Part shown: positions 33,504 to 43,730 of the stretch, in pieces
Layout: every line of letters starts with the position of its first letter
Numbering within the stretch: position 1 is the first letter of the stretch
Assembly: GCA_009844425.1 (NCBI GenBank)
Contig: VYBN01000015.1
Location: forward strand, 1-64,000
Origin: Gammaproteobacteria bacterium
GTDB lineage: Bacteria > Pseudomonadota > Gammaproteobacteria > Steroidobacterales > Foliamicaceae
Length of the DNA: 64,000 bases
Direction of reading: 5' to 3'
Notes under the pieces: generated by a model
The model's database searches: none
Told to the model about the DNA's origin: nothing
Seen by the model: the letters and a program-made list of their open reading frames with translations, nothing else
Program-made: the position numbers and the translations under genes

Positions 33504-35072
33504 ATGAACGACGTCAGGAAAAAAGGGCTGCTGGGGTCCTGGTCGCTGGTGGCGGGGCTTACGACCGTGTCCCGCGTGCTGGGCCTGGCGCGCGAGATCG
33601 CGTTCGCGTGGTTCGTCGGCGCCGGCGTGGTCATGGATGCGTTCATCGTCGCCTTCCGGATCCCGAGCCTGTTCCGGCATTTCTTCGCCGAGGGGGCGCT
33701 GTCGCAGAGCTTCGTGCCGGTTTACTCGGAGCGCATGGAGGCCGGAGACGGCAGGGAAGAGCTGGCGGACCTGCTGGGCCGGGTCATGGGCACGCTGGGC
33801 GCGGTCGTGGCCATTGTGTCGCTGATCGGAGTGTTATTCGCGCCGATCTTCGTGTGGCTGTGCGCTCCGGGGTTCGCGCTGCAGGGCGGCGAGTCCTACG
33901 AACAGGCGGTCACGATGCTGCGCCGCACCTTCCCGTACCTGTTCTTTATCTCGATCACGGCCATGCTGGCCGCGGTGCTGAATGCCCACCGCAAGTTTGC
34001 CGCCGCGGCCTTCACGCCCGTCATGATGAATATCTGCCTCATTGCGGCGGCCAGCCTTTACGCAATGCAATCGGGTACGCAGGGCGCGGTGCTTGGCTGG
34101 GGCGTGTTCGTCGCGGGTCTGGCGCAGATGACGTTCCTGCTGTTCTTCGCCCGCTCCACCTGCGGCCCGTTCCGGCTGCAATGGGGTTGGCGCGACTCGA
34201 AGGTGCGGCGAATCCTGACCTTGATGGTGCCGGTCATCATCGGTTCGTCGGCGGCCCAGGTGGGCGTGGTCCTGGACACGATTCTTGCCAGCTTTCTCGT
34301 ATCCGGGAGCATCAGCTGGCTCAACTTTTCCCAGCGCCTGATGGAATTTCCGCTGGGCGTGTTCGGCGTGGCCCTGGCCACGGTGGCGCTGCCCAGGCTG
34401 TCGCGCCTGCACGCCGCCGGGGAACGCGACGAATACCTGGCGTCCACGGGCTGGGCGATCCGCTCGGGTCTGGCCATTTCGCTGCCCTGCGCCGCAGGAC
34501 TGTTCATTCTCGCGGAGCCGATCATGGCCACGCTGTTCCTCGGCGGAAAGTTCAGCCTCCAGGATGTCGAAATGGCGGCCGTGAGCCTGCAGGCCTATGC
34601 CGTGGGACTGCCCGGACTGATCGGGATCAAGACGCTGGTGCCGTCGTTCTTCGCCCGCCAGGACATGAAAACGCCGGTCAAGGTGGCGGTTGCGGCGCTG
34701 GCTTGCAAGTTCGTCGTGACGCTGCCGTTGCTCTGGTTCTGGGTGGCGCAGGACCTGCACGCGCCGCACGCGGTGCTGGCGGGCGGTACGGCGCTGGGCG
34801 CGACGATCAATGCGGCAGTGCTGTGGCTGCTGTTCAGGCGCCAGGATCCCGAGGGCAAGCGGGGCGCGATGTTCAGGCCGCTGCTCAGGATCGTTGTAGC
34901 GGTGGGCCTGTTATCGATGCTGTTGATCGAATTCGCGCCGGCGCCCGCGCTCTGGCCCGAGGTTTCGCGGATTGTCCGGGTACTGTGGATACTGGCTTGC
35001 GTGGGCGGTGCCGCGGCGGCCTACTTCCTCTGCCTGTTCCTGACCGGCCATCGCTGGCGCGACACCGGATAG
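33504..35072 (+). CDS. murJ: lipid II flippase MurJ
   Basis: MurJ flips lipid II across the inner membrane for peptidoglycan synthesis. The 522-residue product has the family start (KKGLLGSWSLVAGLTTVSRV, LGLAREIAFAWFVGAG), the FRIPSLFRHFFAEGALSQSF VPVYSE region with conserved Arg/charged residues, and about 14 membrane helices. Length matches E. coli MurJ (511). It begins the block murJ-ribF-ileS-lspA, common in Gammaproteobacteria, and is the first chromosomal gene to the right of the island. Confidence 0.96.
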   Translation: MNDVRKKGLLGSWSLVAGLTTVSRVLGLAREIAFAWFVGAGVVMDAFIVAFRIPSLFRHFFAEGALSQSFVPVYSERMEAGDGREELADLLGRVMGTLGAVVAIVSLIGVLFAPIFVWLCAPGFALQGGESYEQAVTMLRRTFPYLFFISITAMLAAVLNAHRKFAAAAFTPVMMNICLIAAASLYAMQSGTQGAVLGWGVFVAGLAQMTFLLFFARSTCGPFRLQWGWRDSKVRRILTLMVPVIIGSSAAQVGVVLDTILASFLVSGSISWLNFSQRLMEFPLGVFGVALATVALPRLSRLHAAGERDEYLASTGWAIRSGLAISLPCAAGLFILAEPIMATLFLGGKFSLQDVEMAAVSLQAYAVGLPGLIGIKTLVPSFFARQDMKTPVKVAVAALACKFVVTLPLLWFWVAQDLHAPHAVLAGGTALGATINAAVLWLLFRRQDPEGKRGAMFRPLLRIVVAVGLLSMLLIEFAPAPALWPEVSRIVRVLWILACVGGAAAAYFLCLFLTGHRWRDTG

Positions 35073-35083
35073 ACTCGCAAGCG

Positions 35084-36019
35084 ATGCTTCTCCTACGCCG
35101 AATTTCCCGCTTGCCGGCCTCCATCGACCGCGGATGCGCCGTGACCATAGGCGGTTTCGACGGGATGCACGTCGGTCACCAGGAAGTGCTGGGCCGGGTC
35201 CTCAAGGCGGCCCGCGAGCGCAACCTGGCGGCGCTCGTGTTCAGCTTCGAGCCGTCGCCGAAGGAATTCATGGCACGCGGAGCGCCGCCGCCCAAGCTGA
35301 TGACCCTGCGCGAGAAATGCGCCTCGCTCAACGCGGCAGGGGTGGACGCCCTCTACTGCCCACCGTTCAACGATGCGATACGCACGCTCTCGCCGGATGA
35401 CTTCATGCGCAAGCTGCTGGCCGGACTGCTGAATGCCTGGCACGTGATCCAGGGCCCGGGTTTCCGGTTCGGCTACCAGCGCGGCGGCGGAATGGATGAA
35501 CTCGCGGCGGGGGGACGGAAGCTCGGCTTCAGCGTGGAGCAGGCGCCGCCCGTAAGCGTCGACGGCGAGCGCGTTTCCAGCACGGGCGTGCGGCGGGCGC
35601 TGGCGGCCTCGGACCTGGCGCAGGCCGCGAGGCTCCTGGGCCGCCGCTATTGCATGGGCGGGCGCGTTATTCACGGCTTGAAGATCGGCGCCGCGAAGCT
35701 GGGTTATCCCACGGCCAATATTGCCCTGAAAGGCCGCGTCAGTCCCATTGACGGGATCTTCGCCGTGCGCGTGCACGGGGTGGAGGACGAGCCGCTGGCG
35801 GGCGTGGCCAGCATCGGCTACCGGCCCACGGTGGGCGGCACGGAGAAGATCCTCGAGGCGCATATCTTCGACTTCAGCGGCGATCTGTACGGACGTTTCC
35901 TGGACATCGAGCCGGTGGCGAAGCTGCGCGACGAAGTGCATTTCAAGAACCTCGAGGAATTGCGCGTGCAGATGGATCGCGACGCCGATCAGGCCCGCGA
36001 ACTCTTGCGCGCCGCGTAG
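35084..36019 (+). CDS. ribF: bifunctional riboflavin kinase/FAD synthetase RibF
   Basis: RibF converts riboflavin to FMN and FMN to FAD. The 311-residue product has the N-terminal nucleotidyltransferase domain ([20 protein letters not shown] with the H-x-G-H motif) and the C-terminal kinase domain ([56 protein letters not shown]). ATG 35084 lies 11 nt after murJ; the longer open frame upstream is a shadow of murJ. Confidence 0.96.
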   Translation: MLLLRRISRLPASIDRGCAVTIGGFDGMHVGHQEVLGRVLKAARERNLAALVFSFEPSPKEFMARGAPPPKLMTLREKCASLNAAGVDALYCPPFNDAIRTLSPDDFMRKLLAGLLNAWHVIQGPGFRFGYQRGGGMDELAAGGRKLGFSVEQAPPVSVDGERVSSTGVRRALAASDLAQAARLLGRRYCMGGRVIHGLKIGAAKLGYPTANIALKGRVSPIDGIFAVRVHGVEDEPLAGVASIGYRPTVGGTEKILEAHIFDFSGDLYGRFLDIEPVAKLRDEVHFKNLEELRVQMDRDADQARELLRAA

Positions 36020-36060
36020 TCGTTCGCCACACTTCCGTTTCAAGCACACTACACGCCGAC

Positions 36061-38835
36061 ATGCCCGACTACCGCGACACCCTGAACCTGCCGCGTACGG
36101 CTTTTCCGATGCGCGCCAACCTGGCGCGCCGCGAGCCGGAAATGCTGCGCGAGTGGGAGAGCAGCGGGCGCTACGGGCGGATTCGCGAGCACATGGCCGG
36201 GCGGGAGAAGTTCACGCTGCTGGACGGCCCGCCCTACGCCAACGGCGCCATCCATATAGGTCACGCCTACAACAAGGTGCTCAAGGACCTCATCGTGAAG
36301 TCGAAGATCCTCGACGGCTACGACGCTCCGTATGTTCCCGGTTGGGATTGCCATGGCCTGCCGATCGAGGTGCGGGTCGAGCGGGAACTGGGCCACGAGG
36401 CCGCCGTGCTGGACGGCGCCGCCTTTCGCGAGGCCTGCCGGCGCTACGCGGCAAGCCAGGTCGAAGGCCAGCGCGAGGACTTCCGGCGGCTCGGCGTGCT
36501 GGGCGAATGGGAACGTCCGTACCTGACCATGGCGGCCCGTTACGAGGCCAACCAGATTCGGGCGTTCGCGGAGATCTACGCCCGCGGGCACGTCTATCGT
36601 GGCCAGAAGCCGGTCCACTGGTGCCTGGACTGTGGGTCGGCGCTGGCGGAAGCGGAAGTCGAATACGAAGACAAGACCTCGATTGCCGTCGACGTGCGCT
36701 TCCTCGCGGACGATCCTGCCGATTTCCTTTCCCGCGTCCCGGGCGTGAAAGCGAGCGACGCGTCGTTGTACGTACCGATCTGGACTACCACGCCATGGAC
36801 CCTGCCGGCCAACCGCGCGGTGGTGCTCAGCGACACGTTCGACTACGCGCTGATGGAGGCTGAGATCGACGGGCGGAACGAGCGCCTGGTGCTGGCTCGC
36901 GGGCTCGCAGAGGACGCCCTCGAGCGCTACGGCGCCACCGGCGTGCGCGAACTGGCCGGGTTCAAGGGCGCGCAACTCGCCGGCGTGAACCTGCGCCATC
37001 CGTTCTACGAACGCTTGGCGCCGGTGCTTATCGCCAATTACGTCACGCTGGAAGCGGGCACCGGCGCCGTGCATACCGCGCCTGCGCACGGCCTGGACGA
37101 CTTCGTGACCGGCCGCAAGGCGGGCCTGCCGATGGACAACCCGCTCGGCATCGACGGGCACTTTCTTGAAGACACGGGCCTGGTGGGCGGGTTGCACGTA
37201 GAAGAGGCCGACCAGCGGATTCCCGACCTGCTGGCCGAGCGCGGCGCCTTGCTTTGCCGGGAGAACTACCGGCACAGCTATCCGCACTGCTGGCGGCACC
37301 ATCGCCCGCTCCTGTTTACGTCGACCCCGCAGTGGTTCGTGGGGCTTGACCGGGAAGCGCTGCGCGACAAGGCCGCCGGGGCCATCGGGGAAGTGGACTG
37401 GTACCCGGGATGGGCCGAGCAGCGCATCGCGGGCATGGTCGAAACCCGCCCGGACTGGTGCATTTCGCGCAGCCGCTCCTGGGGCGTGCCGCTGCCGCTT
37501 CTGGTGGATCGGGAAACCGGCGAGCCGCACCCGGACTCGGCGCGGCTCATGGCGGAAATTGCGGAACGGATGGACGAGGACGGCATCGAGGCGTGGTTCG
37601 CGCTGGATCCCGCTGATGTGCTTGGAGACGGGGCGGAGCGCTACCGCAAGGTGACGGACGTGATGGACGTCTGGATGGACTCCGGACTGGTGCACCGCTG
37701 CGTGGGCGCCGAGCACCCGGAAATCGACAACCCCGCGGACCTCTACGTGGAAGGCTCCGACCAGCATCGCGGCTGGTTCCAGTCGTCCCTGCTGACCTCG
37801 GTGGCCATCGACGGCCGCGCGCCGTATCGCGCGGTCCTGACGCACGGTTTCGCCGTGGACGAGCAGGGCCGCAAGCAGTCCAAGTCGCGCGGCAACGTCG
37901 TGGACCCGCGCGAGGTGGTCGACAAGCTGGGCGCGGACGTGCTCAGGCTGTGGGTCATGACCACCGACTACCGGCGCGAAATGAGCATTTCCGCGGACAT
38001 CCTCACGCGCGTGTCCGACGCCTATCGCCGCCTGCGCAACACGGCCCGGTTTCTGCTCGGCAACCTCAGCGATTTCGACCCCGAACGGCATGCGGTGGCG
38101 CCCGAAGACGCCGTGGACCTGGACCTCTGGGCGTTGCGGAGGACCCGCGAACTCAACGATGCGGTCTGGAAGCACTACCGCAACTACGAGTTCCACCCGA
38201 TATTCCAGCAGGTGCACAACTTCTGCGTCGTGGACATGGGCAATTTCTACCTGGACGTGATCAAGGACCGCCTCTACACGATGCCGGCGGACAGCCACGG
38301 CAGGCGTTCGGCGCAGACCACGCTGTGGCATATCGGCGAATGCCTGGCGCGCTGGCTGGCCCCGGTGCTCAGCTTCACGATCGAGGAGTTCTGGAAGGAA
38401 TTTCCCGGCGACCGCCCCGAATCGGTATTCATGTGCGCGCCGCACGAACTGCCGGATCTGCCCGAATGCCGGGCCGACTGGGACACGCTGCGCGAAACGC
38501 GCACGCTGGTGCTGGGCGTGATGGAGGAAGCGCGCAAGGCCGGCGAGGTGGGCTCGTCGCTGGAGGCGGAACTTGTAGTGACCGCCGATGACGCCACGCT
38601 GCCCGCATTGCAGCAACTGGGTGACGAGTTACGCTTCGTCTTTATTTCCGCGGCGGTGGAGCTTGAGCCGGGCGAGGCAGGGCAGGCGCCCGTGTGCCGG
38701 GCGAGCGAACATCCCAAATGCGAACGCTGCTGGCACCGCGTGCCGGTGCGCCCGGAAGGCGAAAAACATGCGGGTCTGTGCGAACGTTGCGTCGTGAACG
38801 TCGAAGGCGAGGGCGAGGCGCGGTCCTGGGCATGA
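36061..38835 (+). CDS. ileS: isoleucyl-tRNA synthetase
   Basis: Class I aminoacyl-tRNA synthetase, 924 residues. Signature HIGH at 65-68 ([14 protein letters not shown]), editing-domain segment [14 protein letters not shown], the KMSKS-type loop as KQSKSRGN, and the C-terminal zinc motif CERCWHRVP with CERC. The KQSKS form with Gln is a common bacterial IleS variant. ATG 36061 is 41 nt after ribF and the stop overlaps lspA by 4 nt. Confidence 0.97.
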   Translation: MPDYRDTLNLPRTAFPMRANLARREPEMLREWESSGRYGRIREHMAGREKFTLLDGPPYANGAIHIGHAYNKVLKDLIVKSKILDGYDAPYVPGWDCHGLPIEVRVERELGHEAAVLDGAAFREACRRYAASQVEGQREDFRRLGVLGEWERPYLTMAARYEANQIRAFAEIYARGHVYRGQKPVHWCLDCGSALAEAEVEYEDKTSIAVDVRFLADDPADFLSRVPGVKASDASLYVPIWTTTPWTLPANRAVVLSDTFDYALMEAEIDGRNERLVLARGLAEDALERYGATGVRELAGFKGAQLAGVNLRHPFYERLAPVLIANYVTLEAGTGAVHTAPAHGLDDFVTGRKAGLPMDNPLGIDGHFLEDTGLVGGLHVEEADQRIPDLLAERGALLCRENYRHSYPHCWRHHRPLLFTSTPQWFVGLDREALRDKAAGAIGEVDWYPGWAEQRIAGMVETRPDWCISRSRSWGVPLPLLVDRETGEPHPDSARLMAEIAERMDEDGIEAWFALDPADVLGDGAERYRKVTDVMDVWMDSGLVHRCVGAEHPEIDNPADLYVEGSDQHRGWFQSSLLTSVAIDGRAPYRAVLTHGFAVDEQGRKQSKSRGNVVDPREVVDKLGADVLRLWVMTTDYRREMSISADILTRVSDAYRRLRNTARFLLGNLSDFDPERHAVAPEDAVDLDLWALRRTRELNDAVWKHYRNYEFHPIFQQVHNFCVVDMGNFYLDVIKDRLYTMPADSHGRRSAQTTLWHIGECLARWLAPVLSFTIEEFWKEFPGDRPESVFMCAPHELPDLPECRADWDTLRETRTLVLGVMEEARKAGEVGSSLEAELVVTADDATLPALQQLGDELRFVFISAAVELEPGEAGQAPVCRASEHPKCERCWHRVPVRPEGEKHAGLCERCVVNVEGEGEARSWA

Positions 38836-39314
38836 AAGCGCCGAGGTTCAGCGTATTGCTTTGGGTGTCCGCCGGCGTTGCGGTTGCCGACCAGGTCGTG
38901 AAGTGGATCGTCGCCGCGCGCCTGGACGAGTTGCAGCGCATCGTGGTGCTGCCGTTCTTCGACCTGGTACGCTGGCACAACACCGGCGCGGCCTTCGGGC
39001 TCCTGTCCAGCGCGTCCGGCTGGCAGAACGCGATGTTCCTGGTGCTGGGGCTGGTGCTGGTGGCATTCTTGGTATCGATGATGCGCGGCGCCTCGAAGGA
39101 CGGTGACGCGCTCTGGGGGCTGGGCCTGGCGTTGATGACCGGCGGAGCGGTGGGCAATCTGATCGACCGCGTTGCGCGCGGCTACGTGCTGGATTACATA
39201 TCGGTGCACTACGGCGGCTGGTACTTCCCGGCCTTCAACGTCGCCGATTCGGCCATCACCGTGGGCGTATGCATGGTGCTCCTTTACCTCATCCAACAGA
39301 CCCGCACCACCTGA
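38832..39314 (+). CDS. lspA: lipoprotein signal peptidase LspA
   Basis: LspA is the inner-membrane aspartyl protease that cleaves prolipoproteins. The 160-residue product has four membrane helices and the family motifs [22 protein letters not shown], the first catalytic Asp in [19 protein letters not shown] and the second in [17 protein letters not shown] 38832 overlaps the ileS stop (ATGA). A palindromic repeat begins 2 nt after the stop and may terminate the operon transcript. Confidence 0.96.
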   Translation: MKAPRFSVLLWVSAGVAVADQVVKWIVAARLDELQRIVVLPFFDLVRWHNTGAAFGLLSSASGWQNAMFLVLGLVLVAFLVSMMRGASKDGDALWGLGLALMTGGAVGNLIDRVARGYVLDYISVHYGGWYFPAFNVADSAITVGVCMVLLYLIQQTRTT

Positions 39315-39315
39315 C

Positions 39316-39507
39316 CTGGGAGCGAGGGCGTCCCGCCCTCGGCGCTTCGATCTCGCCCATCTTTGCCTCCTTCTTCCTGGAGACGCTGTGAGCGCCGGGT
39401 CATCGGCGCTCACTGGCTCGGTTCCGCCATCCTGGCTCCAACGCTCCCGGCAGTAGGGGGCGAAGATGGGCTATGGGAGCGTCTGGCGAGCATCTCGCTC
39501 CTAGGTT
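39316..39507. repeat. palindromic repeat (BIME-like) copy and spacer between lspA and pilE
   Basis: Positions 39316-39340 hold the reference copy: CTGGGAGC followed by arms GAGGGCG and CGCCCTC around TCC. The same 25 nt occur, inverted and identical, inside lpd (59989-60013). Further right, GGGAGCG (39476-39482) and CGCTCCTAGG near 39498 form a looser inverted pair. The rest of this 190-nt gap shows no gene. The hairpin may also end both converging transcripts. Confidence 0.75.
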
Positions 39508-39951
39508 CTAGGGCCAGCAGGTATCCGTGCTGGCCTTGCCGTCGGTGTTTTCCGATGCGCGCCGACCGGTGGAATCGATGGACAAGACGCGGCACTGGTC
39601 GTCGCCGGCCTGGGGCCCCTGCGGGTCAGCCACCGCCTCTACTGCGAAGCTGTCGGACAAATCGCCCTCAAGCGCCTGCAGGCGAAGTTCGTAGTAGCCG
39701 CGCTCGGTGCCGGCGACGCCCAGTCCCGCGGGCGGAGGCGCCGCCAGTTCGCCCGCGCGGGCATAGCGTCCGTTTTCGAAATGGAAGCGCTCCTGCAGGA
39801 CCGCTACGCGCACCAGCGCGTCGGTGGCGTCCAGCCGCCGCGCGCGCTCAAGCTGTTTGATCCACAAGGGTGTGGCCGCCGCGGCCAGCAAGGCCAGGAT
39901 GGCCAGCGTCACCAGCAGTTCCGTCAAGCTGAACCCTTGGGCAGTTCTCAT
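39508..39951 (-). CDS. pilE: type IV pilin PilE
   Basis: The 147-residue product has a six-residue leader and the prepilin cleavage/methylation signal GFSLTELLVTLAILALLAAA (Glu at +5) and an alpha-beta pilin domain with LDATDALVRVAVLQERFHFE and two Cys near the C-terminus (DDQCRVLSI and TDTCWP) for the disulfide loop. It is a minor pilin of the type IVa machinery processed by PilD. It overlaps pilX by 4 nt and is the last gene of the minor pilin operon. Confidence 0.9.
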   Translation of the reverse strand: MRTAQGFSLTELLVTLAILALLAAAATPLWIKQLERARRLDATDALVRVAVLQERFHFENGRYARAGELAAPPPAGLGVAGTERGYYELRLQALEGDLSDSFAVEAVADPQGPQAGDDQCRVLSIDSTGRRASENTDGKASTDTCWP

Positions 39952-40481
39952 TCCACCTCCTCACGCCAATAGCGCCGAACCGGCGGTTCCGCGGAATCCT
40001 CAGGGCAGTCGTCTTCCTTCCGGCAGATTTCAATTTCGTCAGGTAGTTCTGCATCCGCCTCTCCGCGCGCCAGCAGCATGAAGCCCACGACGACCGGCGC
40101 ACGGGCCCGCGGTCCGGCGGTCCCCAACGCGCCAATCTCGAAGTGCAGCGCGCGTTTCGGCGTCTCCGCCTTTTCAAATCCGGCCGGAACCGCGGTCGTT
40201 TCCACGTGGCGCACGGTCCACTCCACGCAGCGGGAAGCGATTCGGCAGTAACGGCCGCTCCGCGGCGCATCCAGCCGGAAACGCTCGGCAGACAGCGCCA
40301 TTCCGACGCCGGTCTCCGCCAGCCGGATCGCCTCGGCGTATTCCCTTGCGTTGCGGACCTGCAGCCACTGCAGCGCAACGTCGCCCTTGCCGGCCACGGC
40401 CAGCAGAGAAAGCGCCGCCAGCACCATCAGCACCACGGCCAGGACGACTCCGCTCTCGGAACTCTCAGCCCTGGCGCGCAT
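39948..40481 (-). CDS. pilX: minor pilin PilX
   Basis: The 177-residue product starts with SGVVLAVVLMVLAALSLLAV, a PilX-type signal and helix that lacks the usual Phe and Glu spacing, followed by QWLQVRNAREYAEAIRLAET and a Cys-containing domain (RYCRIASRCVEW). PilX primes pilus assembly together with FimT, PilV, PilW and normally PilY1. The gene overlaps pilW by 17 nt and pilE by 4 nt; no pilY1 lies between pilX and pilE. Confidence 0.82.
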   Translation of the reverse strand: MRARAESSESGVVLAVVLMVLAALSLLAVAGKGDVALQWLQVRNAREYAEAIRLAETGVGMALSAERFRLDAPRSGRYCRIASRCVEWTVRHVETTAVPAGFEKAETPKRALHFEIGALGTAGPRARAPVVVGFMLLARGEADAELPDEIEICRKEDDCPEDSAEPPVRRYWREEVE

Positions 40482-41391
40482 TCGCCACCACTTCGCTCGC
40501 GTTCACCAGCAGGCGGCGCCTTGCATCATCGAAACTGCGCGCCGCGCGGTCCGCGTAGGTATACGTCCTCCCATCCACATGCCCGGTCTCGGGGCTGTCG
40601 TGGCGCAACAGCAGCCAGAACCGGACCGCCACGACCAGCGCTCCGGACGGCCTGGACGCCGAAGGATCGACCACCCGGTCCGCCGCGCCGTCGCGGTCCG
40701 TGTCGAGCGCCAGGCGAACCTGAAAGTCCTCCACGCCCGAAAGGATTTCCTCGTCGCGTAACAGTCCGCCCCTGACCAGCGTCTTGCGCCGAAGCGACGG
40801 TTCCCGGGAGTCGTGACTGGACCGCGCGGAAACGTACCAAGCCTGTACTACGAGATCGCGAATCTCCGTTTCGCCTTCCAGTGACGGGGCCGCGCCGGCG
40901 GAGAACACGATCCCTTCGAGGCGCGACGAATGAACCTGCAACCTCCGCGAATCCACGCCGGTGGTCGCCTGGCCCGCCCGGCGAATCTCCAGCACGTCGG
41001 TTCCCGGCTGCCGGCGGTTCCCGTACGGGGAGCAGGGCAGGGGCCATTCATCGGCGGCGGCCACGTATTCGTCGAACCGAAAGGCCCAGGAGCTCACGTC
41101 TGCCCTGCTGCAGCGGACCGACGCCCCTGTTGCCACGCGAAGCGCCCTGGCATCGGAATTGAGCCCCCAGAATCCCGCCGAACGGATGTCGGCGCGCAGC
41201 AGTTCCAGCGCGAAACGTGCTTTCTCCTCGAGACTGTGCAGATTGTCCGCCGCCCGTGCGGATTGGCGCATGGACTGCGCGGAGCCGAAGACCCCCAGCA
41301 GCAACAGGCTCGAGACGGCGAGCGATACGAGCAGCTCGGCCAGGCTGTTACCGCTCTGGCTTTCGTGGCCGGGCTCTATTGGCCGGTCCAA
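40465..41391 (-). CDS. pilW: minor pilin PilW
   Basis: The product contains SGNSLAELLVSLAVSSLLLLG, a prepilin signal with Glu in place, followed by SARAADNLHSLEEKARFALE, LLRADIRSAGFWGL and the long PilW domain with Cys pairs, ending FDDARRRLLVNASEVVANAR. TTG 41391 overlaps the pilV stop and gives 308 residues with a short leader; there is no ATG nearby and the 412-residue upstream extension is a pilV shadow. The TTG start is a choice from position. Confidence 0.85.
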   Translation of the reverse strand: MDRPIEPGHESQSGNSLAELLVSLAVSSLLLLGVFGSAQSMRQSARAADNLHSLEEKARFALELLRADIRSAGFWGLNSDARALRVATGASVRCSRADVSSWAFRFDEYVAAADEWPLPCSPYGNRRQPGTDVLEIRRAGQATTGVDSRRLQVHSSRLEGIVFSAGAAPSLEGETEIRDLVVQAWYVSARSSHDSREPSLRRKTLVRGGLLRDEEILSGVEDFQVRLALDTDRDGAADRVVDPSASRPSGALVVAVRFWLLLRHDSPETGHVDGRTYTYADRAARSFDDARRRLLVNASEVVANARQG

Positions 41392-41762
41392 AGCACCAAC
41401 CGGCCAGCGTCGTCCGCGCCCGTCGGCCAGCGCATCTCGACCCGATACGCCGGCGGCGTGCCACCCAGAGCCGTCACCTCGCATTGCAGGCCCGGCAAGG
41501 CGGACGCGGCCTGCCGCCGCCAGGCCCCCAACTCTCCTCCGCCGGCCGCCGAAGGACTCGCGCCGATCCGGGCGGCGAGGTCCTGCGCCAGCATCTCGGC
41601 AAGAAAGTAACTGTGCGCGGCGCGGCTTTCCTTCAACCGCTCGCTGATCAGCGCACCGGCCCCGAGCAGCCCCAGGCTGAATATGGCGACCGCAAGCAGG
41701 CATTCGACCAGGCTGAAGCCGCTTGCCGGCTCAGCCGGGCGGGCAGGAAAGCGGGTCGCCAT
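41376..41762 (-). CDS. pilV: minor pilin PilV
   Basis: The product has the type IV signal SGFSLVECLLAVAIFSLGLLG (Glu at +5) and the PilV-like continuation AGALISERLKESRAAHSYFL. From ATG 41762 it is 128 residues; an ATG six codons earlier (41780) is possible. It overlaps fimT upstream and pilW downstream, keeping the standard fimT-pilV-pilW order. Confidence 0.86.
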   Translation of the reverse strand: MATRFPARPAEPASGFSLVECLLAVAIFSLGLLGAGALISERLKESRAAHSYFLAEMLAQDLAARIGASPSAAGGGELGAWRRQAASALPGLQCEVTALGGTPPAYRVEMRWPTGADDAGRLVLWTGQ

Positions 41763-42255
41763 CGCTGGCGGTATCGGCAAGCCGCGGCCTGCCTATGTTG
41801 TTGATGACGATCGCGCGAGCCGCGATGCTTCCGCGCCGGTCGCAAACGACCAGGGTGCCGTTGGTGGAGCGCCCGCGGAACGGCCGGAACACGAACCGGG
41901 TGCGATTCGAGCGAATGGACAATCCGGCCTGGCCTCGCGATCGGTAGAGGATCGAACCCGGCGGCGGCGCATACGGCGTCGAACCCGTTGGGCCGTCGTG
42001 GACAATCCAGCCGGTGTCCCAATCCTCCGCGGCCCCGCACCGCGATCCGTCCGGGCTGGGACACACAGTCGTGTCCCGGCCGTTCTCGGCGGCCGTGCGG
42101 CGTGCGAAGTGCAGGCTGCGGATCAATCCGTTGATCGTTGTGCTCCGCTGCAGATTGAGCATTCCGGTAGCGATAACGGGCTGGGCCAGGAGGACTGCAA
42201 TGGAGCTGACAGTCAGAGCGATCAGAAGTTCCAAAAGCGAAAAGCCACGCATCAT
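41731..42255 (-). CDS. fimT: FimT/GspH-like minor pilin
   Basis: From ATG 42255 the 174-residue product begins MMRGFSLLELLIALTVSSIA, a two/three-residue leader with Glu at +5, followed by the GspH/FimT domain (TTINGLIRSLHFARRTAAEN and CPSPDGSRCGAAEDWDTGWI). FimT proteins bind DNA during natural transformation in related bacteria. The frame upstream to 42423 is ignored as it lacks any leader. First gene of the pilin operon. Confidence 0.86.
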   Translation of the reverse strand: MMRGFSLLELLIALTVSSIAVLLAQPVIATGMLNLQRSTTINGLIRSLHFARRTAAENGRDTTVCPSPDGSRCGAAEDWDTGWIVHDGPTGSTPYAPPPGSILYRSRGQAGLSIRSNRTRFVFRPFRGRSTNGTLVVCDRRGSIAARAIVINNIGRPRLADTASDGDPLSCPPG

Positions 42256-42454
42256 GCGATCCCTTGCAAGCGCCGATCCCGCGGGCGCAAAAGGGAAAAT
42301 ACGCGCCTCACGGACGCCGCTGAAGACGCCAATTGCACGCGTTCGCCGACAAATCACCAAAACGGGGTTTGCGATACAATCCGGCCTTTCTGGTACAGCC
42401 ACAGGCGCTTTTGCACAAGGCATTGCGCGAAAGCGATTGGCTCTGAACCACCCG

Positions 42455-42530
<76 letters not shown>

Positions 42531-42542
42531 CATAAGAATCGG

Positions 42543-43121
42543 ATGCGACTCATTATTGGAATTTCGGGCGCCAGCGGCGTGATTTACGGCATCCGGCTGC
42601 TGGAGGCGCTGCGTGAAGCCCCGGAGGTGGAGACTCACCTCATTATCAGCAATGGGGGCAAGGTGAACATTGCGCTGGAGACGGGCTGGAAGGTCCGGGA
42701 CGTCGAGGCGCTCGCCGACGTCGTGTATTCCGACAGCGACGTGGCGGCCACGATTGCCAGCGGATCGTTCGCTACCGGTGGGATGATCGTGGCGCCCTGT
42801 TCGATGAAGACGCTGGGCGCGATCGTGAATTCGTACGCGGCCAACCTCCTGGTGCGCGCGGCGGATGTCACGCTGAAGGAGGGCCGGAAGCTGGTGCTGG
42901 CGCCGCGCGAAACGCCGCTGCACGCCGGCCACCTGCGACTGATGCACGAAGCGGCGCGGATGGGCGCGGTCGTGGCGCCGCCGGTCCCGGGTTTCTATGC
43001 GAAGCCTGCCAGCGTGGAGGACATCGTCAACCACACGGTCGGCAGGCTGATGGACCTGTTCGGCCTGGAAACGGACCTCGTGCGCCGCTGGCCGGGCGGC
43101 AAGGAAGCCGCGAAGAACTAA
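42543..43121 (+). CDS. ubiX: flavin prenyltransferase UbiX
   Basis: UbiX prenylates FMN to give the cofactor of UbiD-type decarboxylases. The 192-residue product has MRLIIGISGASGVIYGIRLL (flavin phosphate binding), IASGSFATGGMIVAPCSMKT, LLVRAADVTLKEGRKLVLAP and ETPLHAGHLRLMHEAARMGA, all typical. A UbiD-family gene lies 5.5 kb downstream, so this copy could serve ubiquinone synthesis, the UbiD-like enzyme here, or both. A palindromic repeat starts at its last base. Confidence 0.96.
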   Translation: MRLIIGISGASGVIYGIRLLEALREAPEVETHLIISNGGKVNIALETGWKVRDVEALADVVYSDSDVAATIASGSFATGGMIVAPCSMKTLGAIVNSYAANLLVRAADVTLKEGRKLVLAPRETPLHAGHLRLMHEAARMGAVVAPPVPGFYAKPASVEDIVNHTVGRLMDLFGLETDLVRRWPGGKEAAKN

Positions 43122-43172
43122 GGAGCGAGGTCGTCTCGACCTCGTCGAGGGCGGGACGCCCGAGCTCCCAGG
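43121..43172. repeat. palindromic repeat pair (BIME-like)
   Basis: GGAGCGAGGTCG and CGACCTCG form a first hairpin; GAGGGCGGGACGCCC follows, and the unit closes with GAGCTCCC, so the outer GGAGC/GCTCC also pair. Compared with the copy at 39316, one arm base has changed (GGGCG to GGTCG) together with its partner (CGCCC to CGACC), preserving the stem. It separates ubiX from the convergent next gene. Confidence 0.75.
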
Positions 43173-43655
43173 CTAGGTGGTAGGCGGGCGCCGGGCGCAG
43201 GTGGTCCAGTGACGGATGCGCCAGTCGCCGTCCATTTTCTCGGCCACCAGCGTGCCCATGCCTTGCTTGGTACGCCTCTGCCCGTCCCGCTCGGCGGATG
43301 CCGTGAATACGAACACGCCGTAGGAAAGATTGCCGTTGCCGAATGCATGGACCAGTTCCGCCTTGTATTCCATGTTCTTCAGCACTCCCAGTTCAAGGCT
43401 CAGGTGATTCTTGTCATAGTCCGCCCAGCCGTAATTGGGATAGCTGGATTCGACGCTCAGGAATGCCTCGTCCGTGCGCATGCAGGCCTCGACTTCGGAA
43501 AGCTCCGCGGCCTCGACGCCCTTCGCGTAACGGTCCAGCAATTCCTGCAGTTCGCGTTCCACTCCGCTCAGGGATTCCGCGGGGCCGAGCAACGGCATGT
43601 CGGACAAGGGGCGCGTCACCCACGCCGGCATTTCTCTTCCACCTGGTGCGGCCAT
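43173..43655 (-). CDS. SnoaL/NTF2-like protein of unknown role
   Basis: The 160-residue product looks like an NTF2-fold protein: an N-terminal helix LSGVERELQELLDRYAKGVE, ACMRTDEAFLSVES, a strand region YKAELVHAFGNGNLSYGVFV and TLVAEKMDGDWRIRHWTTC. Such proteins are isomerases, hydrolases or small-ligand binders; no active-site pattern lets me choose. It is divergent from the SDR gene. ATG 43655 or the ATG at 43631 could be the start. Confidence 0.6.
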   Translation of the reverse strand: MAAPGGREMPAWVTRPLSDMPLLGPAESLSGVERELQELLDRYAKGVEAAELSEVEACMRTDEAFLSVESSYPNYGWADYDKNHLSLELGVLKNMEYKAELVHAFGNGNLSYGVFVFTASAERDGQRRTKQGMGTLVAEKMDGDWRIRHWTTCARRPPTT

Positions 43656-43730
43656 GACGATGTCTCCTGTTGCGTGTGAGCCGGTCTCAACTTTACCGCA
43701 GACTCGGCGTACCGGCTAGAATTGCGCGCC

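Noticed and set aside
33002-33646. 214-residue minus-strand frame across the antitoxin region
   Set aside because: Different frame from the RHH antitoxin; composition is typical of a shadow and it runs through the murJ start.
36049-38616. 855-residue minus-strand open frame
   Set aside because: Antisense of ileS, His/Arg/Val-rich, no motifs.
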